Of a stretch of DNA of 38,696 nt, positions 1 through 8,956 are shown piece after piece. Below the pieces are notes generated by a model. That model searched no databases, was not told the origin of the DNA, and saw nothing but the letters and a program-made list of their open reading frames with translations. The position numbers and the translations under genes are program-made. The stretch covers positions 1 to 38,696 of the forward strand of contig PKSX01000055.1 in assembly GCA_002869435.1 (NCBI GenBank). The letters are read 5' to 3'. The stretch is from Marinilabiliales bacterium (GTDB lineage Bacteria; Bacteroidota; Bacteroidia; Bacteroidales; DTU049). Positions within the stretch are counted from its first letter, which is position 1. Each line of letters opens with the position of its first letter.

Positions 1-58
1 CCATATTACCCCAGCGCTTAAATTTTCTTTCTTTTCTGAATTCAAATGCGCGACCCAT
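1..58 (-). CDS. yebC: YebC/PmpR family transcriptional regulator, N-terminus only (runs off left edge)
   Basis: Reverse complement from 58 reads MGRAFEFRKERKFKRWGNM, the characteristic YebC N-terminus. Not in the ORF track because it is truncated. Confidence 0.85.
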   Translation of the reverse strand, partial: MGRAFEFRKERKFKRWGNM

Positions 59-126
59 AGTTGTATAGTTTTTATCTTGCACACAAAAGTAAGAAATTGA
101 CATTATTATTTTAAATTTTCGCAAAT

Positions 127-154
127 AAAAAAGGGCTTCCGTTTCCGAAAGCCC
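127..154 (-). terminator. Intrinsic terminator downstream of the 173..493 gene
   Basis: Minus strand GGGCTTTC-GGAAAC-GGAAGCCC (8 bp stem with one G.U) followed by TTTTTT. Confidence 0.8.
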
Positions 155-172
155 TGCAAGTAGTGTGGTATA

Positions 173-493
173 TTAACCTTTGTTGCGTTCTTGTTTGTAT
201 CCAAACCATTCTCTGAACCAGCGTTTGATGAAGAACTCACGCTTATGCTCACGATTGCGTTTTGCTTCACGCAAATTGCGGCGCATGGCTTTTCTGGTTT
301 CCTTGGTCTGGGATTTCATATGACGTTTCAGTGCCTTTTGATAAAGGACCGTGTCATTTCTTTGTCTTTTGCGCTTTTCCCTTTGAATTCTGCGCTCTCT
401 GTTATCGAGGTTGGATGTACGACATGAGTTCATGGTCATCACAGGGGCCATCAATAACAAAATCAATGCGATATACTTTACGAATTTCATCAA
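173..493 (-). CDS. Small, extremely basic predicted lipoprotein of unknown function
   Basis: Signal peptide and lipobox-like MNSC, then an Arg/Lys-rich mature region; followed by an intrinsic terminator. Confidence 0.65.
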   Translation of the reverse strand: MMKFVKYIALILLLMAPVMTMNSCRTSNLDNRERRIQREKRKRQRNDTVLYQKALKRHMKSQTKETRKAMRRNLREAKRNREHKREFFIKRWFREWFGYKQERNKG

Positions 494-620
494 ACCTGTT
501 TATTCAAAGTCACTAATCAAGGGGCGAAAATACAATTTTTTTTTAGCCTACCCAAGTTTAGTTTTCGACAACAGAAATATTTTTCTGTTAAATCACCCAA
601 TAATACCAGCGACTTTTCGT

Positions 621-628
621 TACCTTTG
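621..628 (+). promoter_or_regulatory. Bacteroidetes -7 box TACCTTTG upstream of the 654 gene
   Basis: Matches TAnnTTTG 25 nt upstream of the ATG; no clear -33 TTG. Confidence 0.45.
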
Positions 629-653
629 CTACAGTATTTAACGTCATCCTGAA

Positions 654-1070
654 ATGAAATATTTCACAGCAGCCATAATTATTTTAATTTTTTTTGTTTC
701 GGCCTGTAAAAAAGACGAACATAAAATGCCTTATGTGCCGGTAGATATTTACATTGACGTAAACAGCGCCATTTATAACGACATTAATGCTGTTGGCGGA
801 TACATGTATCTAACCGGAGGTTATAAAGGAATAATTATTTACCGTGCCGCCTATGATCAGTTTGTTGCCATTGAGCGCGCATGTCCGTATCATCCAACAA
901 CTGATTGCGAAAGGCTTGTAGTTGAGCCCAGCGGATTAACAATTGCAGATTCTACATGCGGATCAAGATTTCTGATCCTCGACGGCAGTATAGTAAATGG
1001 GCCGTCAACTAAACCAGCTTTGGTTTACAGCACCTATTACGACGGGCATTATTTGCATATTTATTATTAA
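654..1070 (+). CDS. Lipoprotein with Rieske-like fold signature (non-canonical ligands)
   Basis: Lipobox (FFVSACKK). ACPYHPTTDC ... TCGSRFLILDGSIVNGPSTKPALVY resembles the Rieske CxxxxxC / CGSxFxxxxGxxxxGPxxxPL pattern. Confidence 0.6.
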   Translation: MKYFTAAIIILIFFVSACKKDEHKMPYVPVDIYIDVNSAIYNDINAVGGYMYLTGGYKGIIIYRAAYDQFVAIERACPYHPTTDCERLVVEPSGLTIADSTCGSRFLILDGSIVNGPSTKPALVYSTYYDGHYLHIYY

Positions 1071-1489
1071 TCGTCCTCAACTCTGCGCTGAATTCTCACC
1101 GGAAAAGTATTGTCTTGCTTATCGTCGGAAAAATCGATTTTAATTCCAAGAACTATTTCGGTAACAGAGCCAATATTTGCAGGTATTCTTTTATGTCTTA
1201 CATTCACAAAAAAACTTTCACCGGGCTTAATTTCCCCTTTTCGCCAGTTTTTTACAACGACCACTCTGTCATCAGATTCTACACCTTCAATAGTGAATGG
1301 GGAACCTGAGATATTTTTCAATACCAGCATTTGATCCGTTTCATAAAAATGCTGATGATTCTCAATCATCACCCCTGTATTCATGCCTTCTCCCTCTAGT
1401 CTTTCATTCAAAGTAGAAAGGGTTGAGGCAGACATGGCATCAAGCAGGATGGTAAAATGAATAATGAACACTTTAATAAATAAAAACAT
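1067..1489 (-). CDS. Hypothetical protein, possibly DUF1573-like
   Basis: 140 aa with signal peptide-like N-terminus and LVLKNISGSPFTIEGVESD ... IKPGESFFVNV pattern. Confidence 0.5.
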   Translation of the reverse strand: MFLFIKVFIIHFTILLDAMSASTLSTLNERLEGEGMNTGVMIENHQHFYETDQMLVLKNISGSPFTIEGVESDDRVVVVKNWRKGEIKPGESFFVNVRHKRIPANIGSVTEIVLGIKIDFSDDKQDNTFPVRIQRRVEDD

Positions 1490-1497
1490 AAGTCTCT

Positions 1498-2544
1498 CTA
1501 TTTTGAAAACACTCTTCTGACCCAGATCGGAAGCACAACACTACCCATGATCAGATAAATATAATACGTCATAAGTCTCCACAAAATGGCCAAAACCGGA
1601 GCCATTCCCACCAGAAGAAACATGCCGAGATAATCTCCGAACAAAAATTCTGCCACACCACTTCCTCCGGGCGTTGGGCTTATCATAAGCACCACCCACA
1701 TCACAAACTGACGGCCATATAAAGCCAAATGATCGGAGAATGGTAAAAAAGCCAGTATAAGACAATTCACAATAGAAAATCTGGCAATCCATGCCACAGC
1801 AGTAGATCCAAAAGCTTTGAGCCAAAAAATAAATGGTTTACCCCTCATTTCTTTCGAAGTTGCCATTAAATCGTCACCCATTTTTTCCGCGCCGATTTTC
1901 CAGCGGCGAATTAACGGCAAACGAAAAAGCCATATCAGAAACTTCTTTACCGATTTTGGAATAATAAAAACAGCGGTAAAAATGAAAGCGGCAAGAAAAA
2001 CTATATAGAAATATCCAACCAGAAAAACAGAGTATCCTTCGAAATGGAGTCCAAATATATGAAGGTTGCCATGGAAAAAGTCGCCTGCATTGCTAAAAAA
2101 CAAGATTATCAGCGGAGCCATAAGAATAAAGAAAAATTCATCGAGAAATGAAGTGATCATTACCAACGCCGAAGCCCTGCCAAACGGGATTTTTTCCTTA
2201 TGAACAATTAACCATGCTATTGTTGCGCCCCCAACTACACTTGGCGTTAAAGCAGAAGCAAACTCCCATAACATCCATACCTGGAAACTGCTTCGCCAGC
2301 TCAGATCCTGATTGGTAATAAGCCGCAAACGGTACATATATGCAATGTCGCGCAAAGCCATTACCAGAATCCCCATGAATATCCAGAAGAAAAACCGGGG
2401 GGTAATACTGAAATTTGCAAACGCATCCTGATCAAAGGAATTCAACAAAAGATATACAGAGATACCAAGACCAATACCAACCGGGATCAGTATTTTCCAT
2501 GCAGAAAAATATTTCAGAATTCTATTTTGATCAGCTGAAGCCAT
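1498..2544 (-). CDS. Lysylphosphatidylglycerol synthase TM region / UPF0104 family membrane protein
   Basis: Multiple TM helices; SALTPSVVGGATIAWLIVHKEKIPFGRASALVMITSFLDEF and SPTPGGSGVAEFLFG motifs. The ORF extends to 2589; likely start at MASADQ. Confidence 0.8.
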   Translation of the reverse strand: MASADQNRILKYFSAWKILIPVGIGLGISVYLLLNSFDQDAFANFSITPRFFFWIFMGILVMALRDIAYMYRLRLITNQDLSWRSSFQVWMLWEFASALTPSVVGGATIAWLIVHKEKIPFGRASALVMITSFLDEFFFILMAPLIILFFSNAGDFFHGNLHIFGLHFEGYSVFLVGYFYIVFLAAFIFTAVFIIPKSVKKFLIWLFRLPLIRRWKIGAEKMGDDLMATSKEMRGKPFIFWLKAFGSTAVAWIARFSIVNCLILAFLPFSDHLALYGRQFVMWVVLMISPTPGGSGVAEFLFGDYLGMFLLVGMAPVLAILWRLMTYYIYLIMGSVVLPIWVRRVFSK

Positions 2545-2655
2545 ATAATTGCTTGCCAAATTTACTAAAAGCACAAGATAAATCAACAACGAATCGTTAA
2601 TTAATTATGATTTAGCGCTGCGAAACGGGTTTTCGAATGCGTAAATTTGTGTAAT

Positions 2656-3324
2656 ATGAGAAAATTAATGTCTTTTCGGAAAAATGTATGGCTTCTGGCA
2701 GTGCTGGTTGGATTAAGTTCCTGCAGTGGTTTGCGCGAACACATTAAGCAAAGACAGCTTGAAACCCATGGCCCGCCCAAAAGCATAAAGGATTATCAGC
2801 GCGATGGAACAGCCTCGAGTGATAATAGTGCAGGTGTTAGTAACAATGAAGCCAAAGACACCAATCGAGGAAATCGCACAAAAAACAGCACTGCTGTTTC
2901 CAAATACAGTGAAAAATGGAACGTTACTCTACCCGATGATGCTAATGCTGAATTCCTGAAAGAAATAGATTCCTGGCTGGGCACTCCTTATGTGTATGGT
3001 GGTGAAAGTAAAAGTGGTACAGACTGCAGTGGCATGATACAAACCATATACAAGACCATCTATGGTATTAACCTGCAAAGAAGCGCCAATGGAATGCAGA
3101 AAGACGTGAAATTTATTGCATTGCATAAGGCAGAGCTGGGCGACATAGTGTTTTTTAAAATTAACTTCCAGACAGTCGGACATGTTGCGCTCTATCTGGG
3201 CGACCGTAAATTTATTCACGCGACCGTAAATAAAGGCGTAATGATATCAAGCCTTGATGAATTGTATTATTCCAAACGATATTATAAGGTTGGAAAGATT
3301 GTTGCCATGGAAGGGAAATACTAG
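2656..3324 (+). CDS. NlpC/P60 family lipoprotein (C40 peptidase)
   Basis: Lipobox LSSCSG; GTPYVYGGESKSGTDCSGMIQTIY (catalytic Cys) and VGHVALYLGDRKFIHA (catalytic His). Confidence 0.9.
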   Translation: MRKLMSFRKNVWLLAVLVGLSSCSGLREHIKQRQLETHGPPKSIKDYQRDGTASSDNSAGVSNNEAKDTNRGNRTKNSTAVSKYSEKWNVTLPDDANAEFLKEIDSWLGTPYVYGGESKSGTDCSGMIQTIYKTIYGINLQRSANGMQKDVKFIALHKAELGDIVFFKINFQTVGHVALYLGDRKFIHATVNKGVMISSLDELYYSKRYYKVGKIVAMEGKY

Positions 3325-3328
3325 CATA

Positions 3329-5578
3329 TTATTGCTTCACTACAGGATAAATACTTCTTTCACCGTCGCAATTAATTTCTATGTAATAAAACCCTGCTGG
3401 AAGATTTCCGGTTTCAATGTGAATAGGATTTCCGGAATCATTCGAAGCAATCTCTGTTATTGAAATTGTTCTTCCAAAAACATCCCGCAGGAAAATTGTA
3501 GTATTATTTCGTTTTGCACTTAATTTCACCTGTATATCTGATGAAAAAGGATTTGGGTATACAGCTATTCCCTGCTCAGGTTTGCATGAGTTTTCGCAAA
3601 TGGCCAAAACCTCTTCATGTCCGTCGATATCAGCCTGAGACAATCTGAAATACAATCCGGAATTAATATCTGCATAAAATACATATTGTTGAATCTGAGC
3701 AGAATTCCCTGCAGCAGTAAGACCGCCCAGTATTTCCCACTCATCTCCATTTTTGCTAGCCTCAATTGTATAATGAGAAGAATTGGTTTCTGAAGCAGTT
3801 GCCCAAATAAGTTTAACCATTCGATCTGAATAACATTCAGACCTGAAGTACAATAGTTCCACCGGCAACACCGAGCAACTGGTTGTATGACGTCCAAGAT
3901 CCGAAACATCATCGGTTGAAGACATTGTCCATTCGGTGCCCAGGGTTGGAAAACCTGAGGCCGGGTTTGTAGTCACCCCGCCATATACATCACTGTTTCT
4001 AACCAATGTGGCATTTACAGTTGTATTACCTCCACCGGTCCATGCTGAACCCGGATCAGTCCCTATCTCTCCAAAAATATCAGCGTATGAACCACTTGAC
4101 ACATTGTAAAGCCCCACAGCATCATCGCCATTAAAGTTTACTGCTGCATTATTAACTGCAGTTCCGGTATATGCAACAGCTGATGGGTGCTGATAAACCA
4201 CCACTGAATCAGCCATTAAAGTGCCTGAGAGAGACACATCCTGAGTTGGGGAAGATGATCCATTAGCAAATAACCTTAAACGATAATTGCTTAAATCAAC
4301 ATCCACACCGGTTCCGTTAAAAACTTCTATGTATTTATTGAAAGAAGAACCTTCAACATATTCTGAGATAATCAAATCACCTGCACATGCAGATGCAGCA
4401 CCGGTTGGAATGGTATATGAATACTCTGATGAATTACTTACATTTCCAAGATCATCCTCGGCAAGAATCTTATATGTAACCTTTGTGCCGCCGGTCTGGG
4501 CGGGAATTAGAGAGCTAATATCGTAATGATCTCCTGAAGTCAGCGACATTAGAATGGTGTCGCCAAAGCTTGTTCCATCCGTGCACCAAACCATAATTGC
4601 GGACACTATTGTTCCGTCATCGGTAATATCAGCACCAACACTTACGTCGTCATTTGATGCAGGGTTTGACGGGGTGTGTGAAACATTGGTGATAATCGGA
4701 GCAGAAACACAGTATGCTGAGGTCCAGACTTTACACACATATTCAGGGTGATCAACATATGGATTTCGGTTGTTTTGTGGTGTTGCATAAAAGATGCTGT
4801 CATTCCGTGCAATCTCCTTTGCACTTACGGGATCATTCAGGTGCCAGGACACCAACATGTCAACTACCCATTGCTTTAGATTTGAAGTGCTCGCATCAAT
4901 AACATATTGTGCATCGGTAGTTGGATAATCATTCACCCAATTGTCAATAACATCCATATATCGGGTAGCTATATAAAAATAAGCTCTTGCAAAATCACCT
5001 TTATACTCATCAATGGGTTCAAAAACAGTACCGCTGTATCCGGGAAAGCTACATGAACCTACTGCGCTTCCATTAGATGAAATATAAAATGGGCTACTTG
5101 TTTCTCCGATCGGATATGCAGCCTTTTCCTGATTTACATATTGATCGGCAGGAAACAAACAATGAACATCTGTGTACTGCGGGTTGGATGCATTATCAAA
5201 ACCACCCCACCATGAATTTGGCATAACATGTTCGCGAGAGTAGCAAGTACCTTCGGCAGCAGAACCACCTAAACACTGATCCACATAAATAGTGTACTGG
5301 TATGCCGGACTTCCTGAAGGAATATCAGAATACATATCCCAAACAATAGTATTATTTGGTGCGGGAAAAACATCTGTTACTGCATAAGCATCCCAAACAT
5401 CGAAAGCCGCACTGGTATATGGCAGTTTTGTATGTGTTGCTGAAGAAATATCTCTCAACTCTGCCCTAAGAACATCTCCTGTAAGACCTGCAGCACTATC
5501 ATAATATCCGGCAGGAATTTGAGCCCAGCCAAACAGAACGAAAAAGTTCAACAGTAAAAAAACAACCCCTTGCTTCAT
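3329..5578 (-). CDS. Secreted endonuclease I family nuclease with lamin-tail-like domain and T9SS type A sorting domain
   Basis: CYSREHVMPNSWWGG ... DVHCLFPADQYVNQEKAAYPIG (endonuclease I motif); ACAGDLIISEYVEGSSFNKYIEVFNGT (LTD-like); C-terminal VYPNPFSSDIQVKL ... GFYYIEI (T9SS CTD). Confidence 0.9.
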   Translation of the reverse strand: MKQGVVFLLLNFFVLFGWAQIPAGYYDSAAGLTGDVLRAELRDISSATHTKLPYTSAAFDVWDAYAVTDVFPAPNNTIVWDMYSDIPSGSPAYQYTIYVDQCLGGSAAEGTCYSREHVMPNSWWGGFDNASNPQYTDVHCLFPADQYVNQEKAAYPIGETSSPFYISSNGSAVGSCSFPGYSGTVFEPIDEYKGDFARAYFYIATRYMDVIDNWVNDYPTTDAQYVIDASTSNLKQWVVDMLVSWHLNDPVSAKEIARNDSIFYATPQNNRNPYVDHPEYVCKVWTSAYCVSAPIITNVSHTPSNPASNDDVSVGADITDDGTIVSAIMVWCTDGTSFGDTILMSLTSGDHYDISSLIPAQTGGTKVTYKILAEDDLGNVSNSSEYSYTIPTGAASACAGDLIISEYVEGSSFNKYIEVFNGTGVDVDLSNYRLRLFANGSSSPTQDVSLSGTLMADSVVVYQHPSAVAYTGTAVNNAAVNFNGDDAVGLYNVSSGSYADIFGEIGTDPGSAWTGGGNTTVNATLVRNSDVYGGVTTNPASGFPTLGTEWTMSSTDDVSDLGRHTTSCSVLPVELLYFRSECYSDRMVKLIWATASETNSSHYTIEASKNGDEWEILGGLTAAGNSAQIQQYVFYADINSGLYFRLSQADIDGHEEVLAICENSCKPEQGIAVYPNPFSSDIQVKLSAKRNNTTIFLRDVFGRTISITEIASNDSGNPIHIETGNLPAGFYYIEINCDGERSIYPVVKQ

Positions 5579-5705
5579 TGATACTAATTAAACATACAGC
5601 CGATAAATATACACAGCAAATGATGCATAAGTCAATATTTCAGCCTCAAATTAGCTAATCATGTAGATTTAACAATCTAAATCAAGATAAATAGTTGAAA
5701 TTATA

Positions 5706-5734
5706 TTGAAATCGAAAAATTGTTTATACATTTG
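5706..5734 (+). promoter_or_regulatory. Bacteroidetes primary-sigma promoter for the MATE leader
   Basis: TTG (5706-5708), N18, TACATTTG (5727-5734), matching TTG / TAnnTTTG; ~200 nt upstream of the MATE start. Confidence 0.7.
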
Positions 5735-5754
5735 CGCCACAATTTGAATTAAAT

Positions 5755-5829
5755 ATACAGCCCAATGACAACACGGATTATGACATCGGTCAATTTTACA
5801 ACCTTTTAAAGGCAGGGGCTGTATCCGTG
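5755..5829 (+). ncRNA. Candidate structured 5' leader RNA domain (pseudoknot or mutually exclusive helices)
   Basis: 5755-5763 ATACAGCCC pairs with 5816-5824 GGGCTGTAT (9 bp); 5772-5778 CACGGAT pairs with 5823-5829 ATCCGTG (7 bp), interleaved. Nested hairpin TGAC-ATCG-GTCA at 5781-5792. Confidence 0.5.
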
Positions 5830-5843
5830 ATTTTCTTTTCAAT

Positions 5844-5913
5844 TCTCAGACATCCGCGGACACCCCGGATGACTGAATGCGTATGCCATAAAAGGCAAAA
5901 TAAATGTCTGGGA
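5844..5913 (+). ncRNA. Candidate second structured domain of the MATE leader
   Basis: 5844-5853 TCTCAGACAT pairs with 5904-5913 ATGTCTGGGA (10 bp, one G.U), enclosing possible CCG/CGG and TGCC/GGCA hairpins. Confidence 0.4.
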
Positions 5914-5935
5914 AAGAACTGAAAGAACTGGAAAA

Positions 5936-7375
5936 ATGTTAGAAAAGAAAAACAAACAGAACATACTATTCGGAATCAATTTTCAAGGAATCAGAAAGGC
6001 TGGAACATTGATTGGCTCTGCAATTGCCGGGAAGGACTACGATTACACAAAAGGCAATATTTACAAGGCAATCATTTTACTTGCCATACCAATGGTTTTG
6101 GAAATGTTTATGGAGTCGCTCTTTGCGATTATGGATATTTACTTTGTATCACAGCTTGGTTCAGAAGCAGTTGCCATTGTTGGATTAACCGAGTCGATAT
6201 CAACTGTAATCTATGCAATCGGAATTGGAATTGCAGTAGCTGCTACAGCCATGATTTCGCGCAGAATTGGTGAAAAACGTCCGATAAGGGCGTCGCTGGC
6301 CGCTTTTCAGGTGATTCTGGCCACAACTATAATGTCGCTGCCTATTGCACTGACCGGCTTATTGTTTCCTGAAAACCTGCTATTAATCATGGGTGCATCT
6401 GAGCAATCGGCAAGTGATATGCATATGTACACTATGTTGATTATGGTTTCGGCACCCATTATAATGATACTTTTTGCAGCAAATGCCATTTTCCGCTCAG
6501 CCGGTAATGCTGTCACAGCCATGAAAGTACTCATATTTGCCAATGTATTGAATATTATACTTGATCCGATTTTGATTTTCGGTTTTGGTCCCATTCCGGC
6601 CATGGGATTGAAAGGTGCAGCAATTGCAACGATAATTGGCCGCTCACTGGCTGTTGGATGGCAGTTTTATGTCCTTTTTAAAGGAACATCAATTATAAAA
6701 ATCACTCGCAGAATGGTACGCTTTTCATTAAAAAGCATACTGAAAGTGTATAAACTGGCAGCAGGAGTTACCGGGCAATACTTAATCGGAACAGCCAGCT
6801 GGATTGGCCTGATGAGAATTATGGCAGAATTCGGTTCTGATATTCTGGCAGCCTATACAATTGCCATTCGTATTATGATTTTCTTCCTGCTTCCAGCTGT
6901 AGGCATTGGAAATGCTGCAGCCACTTTACTGGGACAAAATCTTGGGGCAAAAAATCCTGACCGGGCTGAAAAATCAGTTTGGAGATCTGCATATATCAAT
7001 ATGATATTCATGACTTCCTGTGGCATTGTGTTAATGGTGTTTCCAAAAGAGGTAATCGGGATCTTTACGGAAGATCCTGCAGTATTGCTCCCGGGAGCTG
7101 TCGGGCTTCAGCTTGTAAGCGGCGGCATGATTCTGTACGCCCTGGGGATGGTCTTGTTGAATTCAATAAACGCCGCAGGTGATACAGCCCGCCCTACCTG
7201 GTTTTCATTCATCGCATTCTGGATGGTGGAAATCCCTGCGGCATGGTTTTTATCGCGCCAGCCTGAAATCCAGCAAAACGGCATTTATTATGCCATTCTT
7301 CTTGGAGAGGCGGTTTTAACAGCCATTGCATTCTGGTGGTTTAGAAAAGGGAAGTGGAAGGAAGTGGAGGTTTAG
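5936..7375 (+). CDS. MATE family efflux transporter
   Basis: ~12 TM helices; AIILLAIPMVLEMFMESLFAIMDIYFVSQLGSEAVAIVGL and GNAAATLLGQNLGAKNPDRA motifs. Confidence 0.93.
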   Translation: MLEKKNKQNILFGINFQGIRKAGTLIGSAIAGKDYDYTKGNIYKAIILLAIPMVLEMFMESLFAIMDIYFVSQLGSEAVAIVGLTESISTVIYAIGIGIAVAATAMISRRIGEKRPIRASLAAFQVILATTIMSLPIALTGLLFPENLLLIMGASEQSASDMHMYTMLIMVSAPIIMILFAANAIFRSAGNAVTAMKVLIFANVLNIILDPILIFGFGPIPAMGLKGAAIATIIGRSLAVGWQFYVLFKGTSIIKITRRMVRFSLKSILKVYKLAAGVTGQYLIGTASWIGLMRIMAEFGSDILAAYTIAIRIMIFFLLPAVGIGNAAATLLGQNLGAKNPDRAEKSVWRSAYINMIFMTSCGIVLMVFPKEVIGIFTEDPAVLLPGAVGLQLVSGGMILYALGMVLLNSINAAGDTARPTWFSFIAFWMVEIPAAWFLSRQPEIQQNGIYYAILLGEAVLTAIAFWWFRKGKWKEVEV

Positions 7376-7389
7376 TTTTTTAGGTTCTC

Positions 7390-7404
7390 AGACTTCCGAA
7401 GTCT
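7390..7404. terminator. Short hairpin between convergent genes
   Basis: AGACTT-CCG-AAGTCT between the stops at 7375 (+) and 7418 (-). Confidence 0.4.
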
Positions 7405-7417
7405 TAACTGTGGTATT

Positions 7418-8905
7418 CTAAAATCCGATTTTGTTTACAAAATACACCTTGCGCTTACTTTTATCTGACTTGTCTTTAATTTTCTGGCTACCGTATGCGA
7501 TGAAGTAATTTTCGAACCAGTAATCGATGTTTGATGAGGTCCATCGGGCTTTATCCTCTTCATTTCCGGTTTCCATCAAATCCCATTCTTCATCGCTGAC
7601 TACTTCCCCATCAAAATCGACAATTTTAGAAATAATCGCATTTCCACTGGTAAAGACCATACCAATTGTATTCTCTGTTTGGTCAGAAATAGCAATAAAG
7701 CGTTTCACATAGAAAGGTTTGTAATTGGGGTACATTTCAAAACAAATATCCCATTCCAGGGCGCCATCTTTGCCATATTTTGCCAGCACTGCGTGAGTGT
7801 AGCGATAGCCGTCAAACACCGTTCTGTAGTGAGTTGTTGCAACACCATTAGAATAGGTTGTGTACGATTCGGTTCGGTAGGTTGGGTAATAAGCCTCACC
7901 AAGAAACAAATATCCGTCGCTCAAAACTATGATGTCATGATCGGCAATAAGATAATCAATAGAGAACTCTTTGCCCTTTTTCTCTTTCTTTTCTTTCTTT
8001 TTCTCAATCTTTTCCTGCTTACGCTCGGGTAAATACGAAAGGAAATCATTCAGATCGAGGAAATTAAAATATTGAATAAAATCAACTTCCCCATCGGTTA
8101 CTTTGGCAAAAAACAACCCTTCCGACTCAACAGAGTTCTTTGAATATGTCCCTGTATAAACAAGCTCTGTAGGGGAGATGCGACATGCAGAAACAGAAGA
8201 AATGGTATTGCCGTCGTTTTGCGATAACTGGAACGGCTTTTCTGCTTTGCCGTCAGCATTTACCATCATTAAATAGGTCTCATATTCTTTCTTACTCAGT
8301 CTAACATTAAGAAAGATCAGCAGCTCGTTGGTTTTTTCAAGCAGTTGGTAATTCTCAACAAAAACCTTTTTGGGGTCGTAATTATTAACAATCAGAGGAA
8401 TGGCTGTTGCTTGCCCGGTTTCCAGATCAACTTTATATAGTATCTCGGCTTTTTTCTTCGTGGCTTCAAAATAAGCTGTATTGCCCATGACCTTCATGCC
8501 GCGAAAATTGGCCTTCATGGGCAAAGTTCCTTCAGTGACATTAATGTCAAGGTCTTCCATTCGAACCGAAACAATGGCAAACTCATCCTTACGGGTATAG
8601 AAATTATAAATGTATTCATCGTTATAATACAGTTCATTAAATCTCAGTTTTCCGGGTATCATCACTTTTTCGGTTTTTTCCAACTCGAGATCACTGTTAT
8701 ACAAATCATACTTCAGCTGATACTGGTCGCCGATTTTTTCTTCAGAGGTGGCTTCCATAACAAAAACGCCTTTCGAAGATTCATAGATCACTTCACTTTC
8801 GTAACCGTCTTTAAGTTCGAGTTCAATTCTTTCTTCGTAAAAAAGCTGTGCTAAAGAAACCAATGTGTACAGAAGGGAAACTGATAATAATGCTAGCTTT
8901 TTCAT
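7418..8905 (-). CDS. Secreted hypothetical protein
   Basis: Signal peptide MKKLALLSVSLLYTLVSLAQ, 495 aa; no recognised domain; EKIEKKKEKKEKKGKE low-complexity segment. Confidence 0.75.
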   Translation of the reverse strand: MKKLALLSVSLLYTLVSLAQLFYEERIELELKDGYESEVIYESSKGVFVMEATSEEKIGDQYQLKYDLYNSDLELEKTEKVMIPGKLRFNELYYNDEYIYNFYTRKDEFAIVSVRMEDLDINVTEGTLPMKANFRGMKVMGNTAYFEATKKKAEILYKVDLETGQATAIPLIVNNYDPKKVFVENYQLLEKTNELLIFLNVRLSKKEYETYLMMVNADGKAEKPFQLSQNDGNTISSVSACRISPTELVYTGTYSKNSVESEGLFFAKVTDGEVDFIQYFNFLDLNDFLSYLPERKQEKIEKKKEKKEKKGKEFSIDYLIADHDIIVLSDGYLFLGEAYYPTYRTESYTTYSNGVATTHYRTVFDGYRYTHAVLAKYGKDGALEWDICFEMYPNYKPFYVKRFIAISDQTENTIGMVFTSGNAIISKIVDFDGEVVSDEEWDLMETGNEEDKARWTSSNIDYWFENYFIAYGSQKIKDKSDKSKRKVYFVNKIGF

Positions 8906-8956
8906 ATCTATATATTTTGCAGTAAATATATAGATTTTTTAAATAAATGTGAAATT

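Noticed and set aside
5755-5829. Known SAM-II, preQ1 or TPP riboswitch upstream of the MATE gene
   Set aside because: None of the consensus cores I know (for example CUGAGA/ACCUGAUC for TPP) is present; left as an unassigned leader candidate.
7679-8032. 117 aa plus-strand ORF and similar antisense ORFs within long genes
   Set aside because: They are antisense to well-supported CDSs with no start context or domains.
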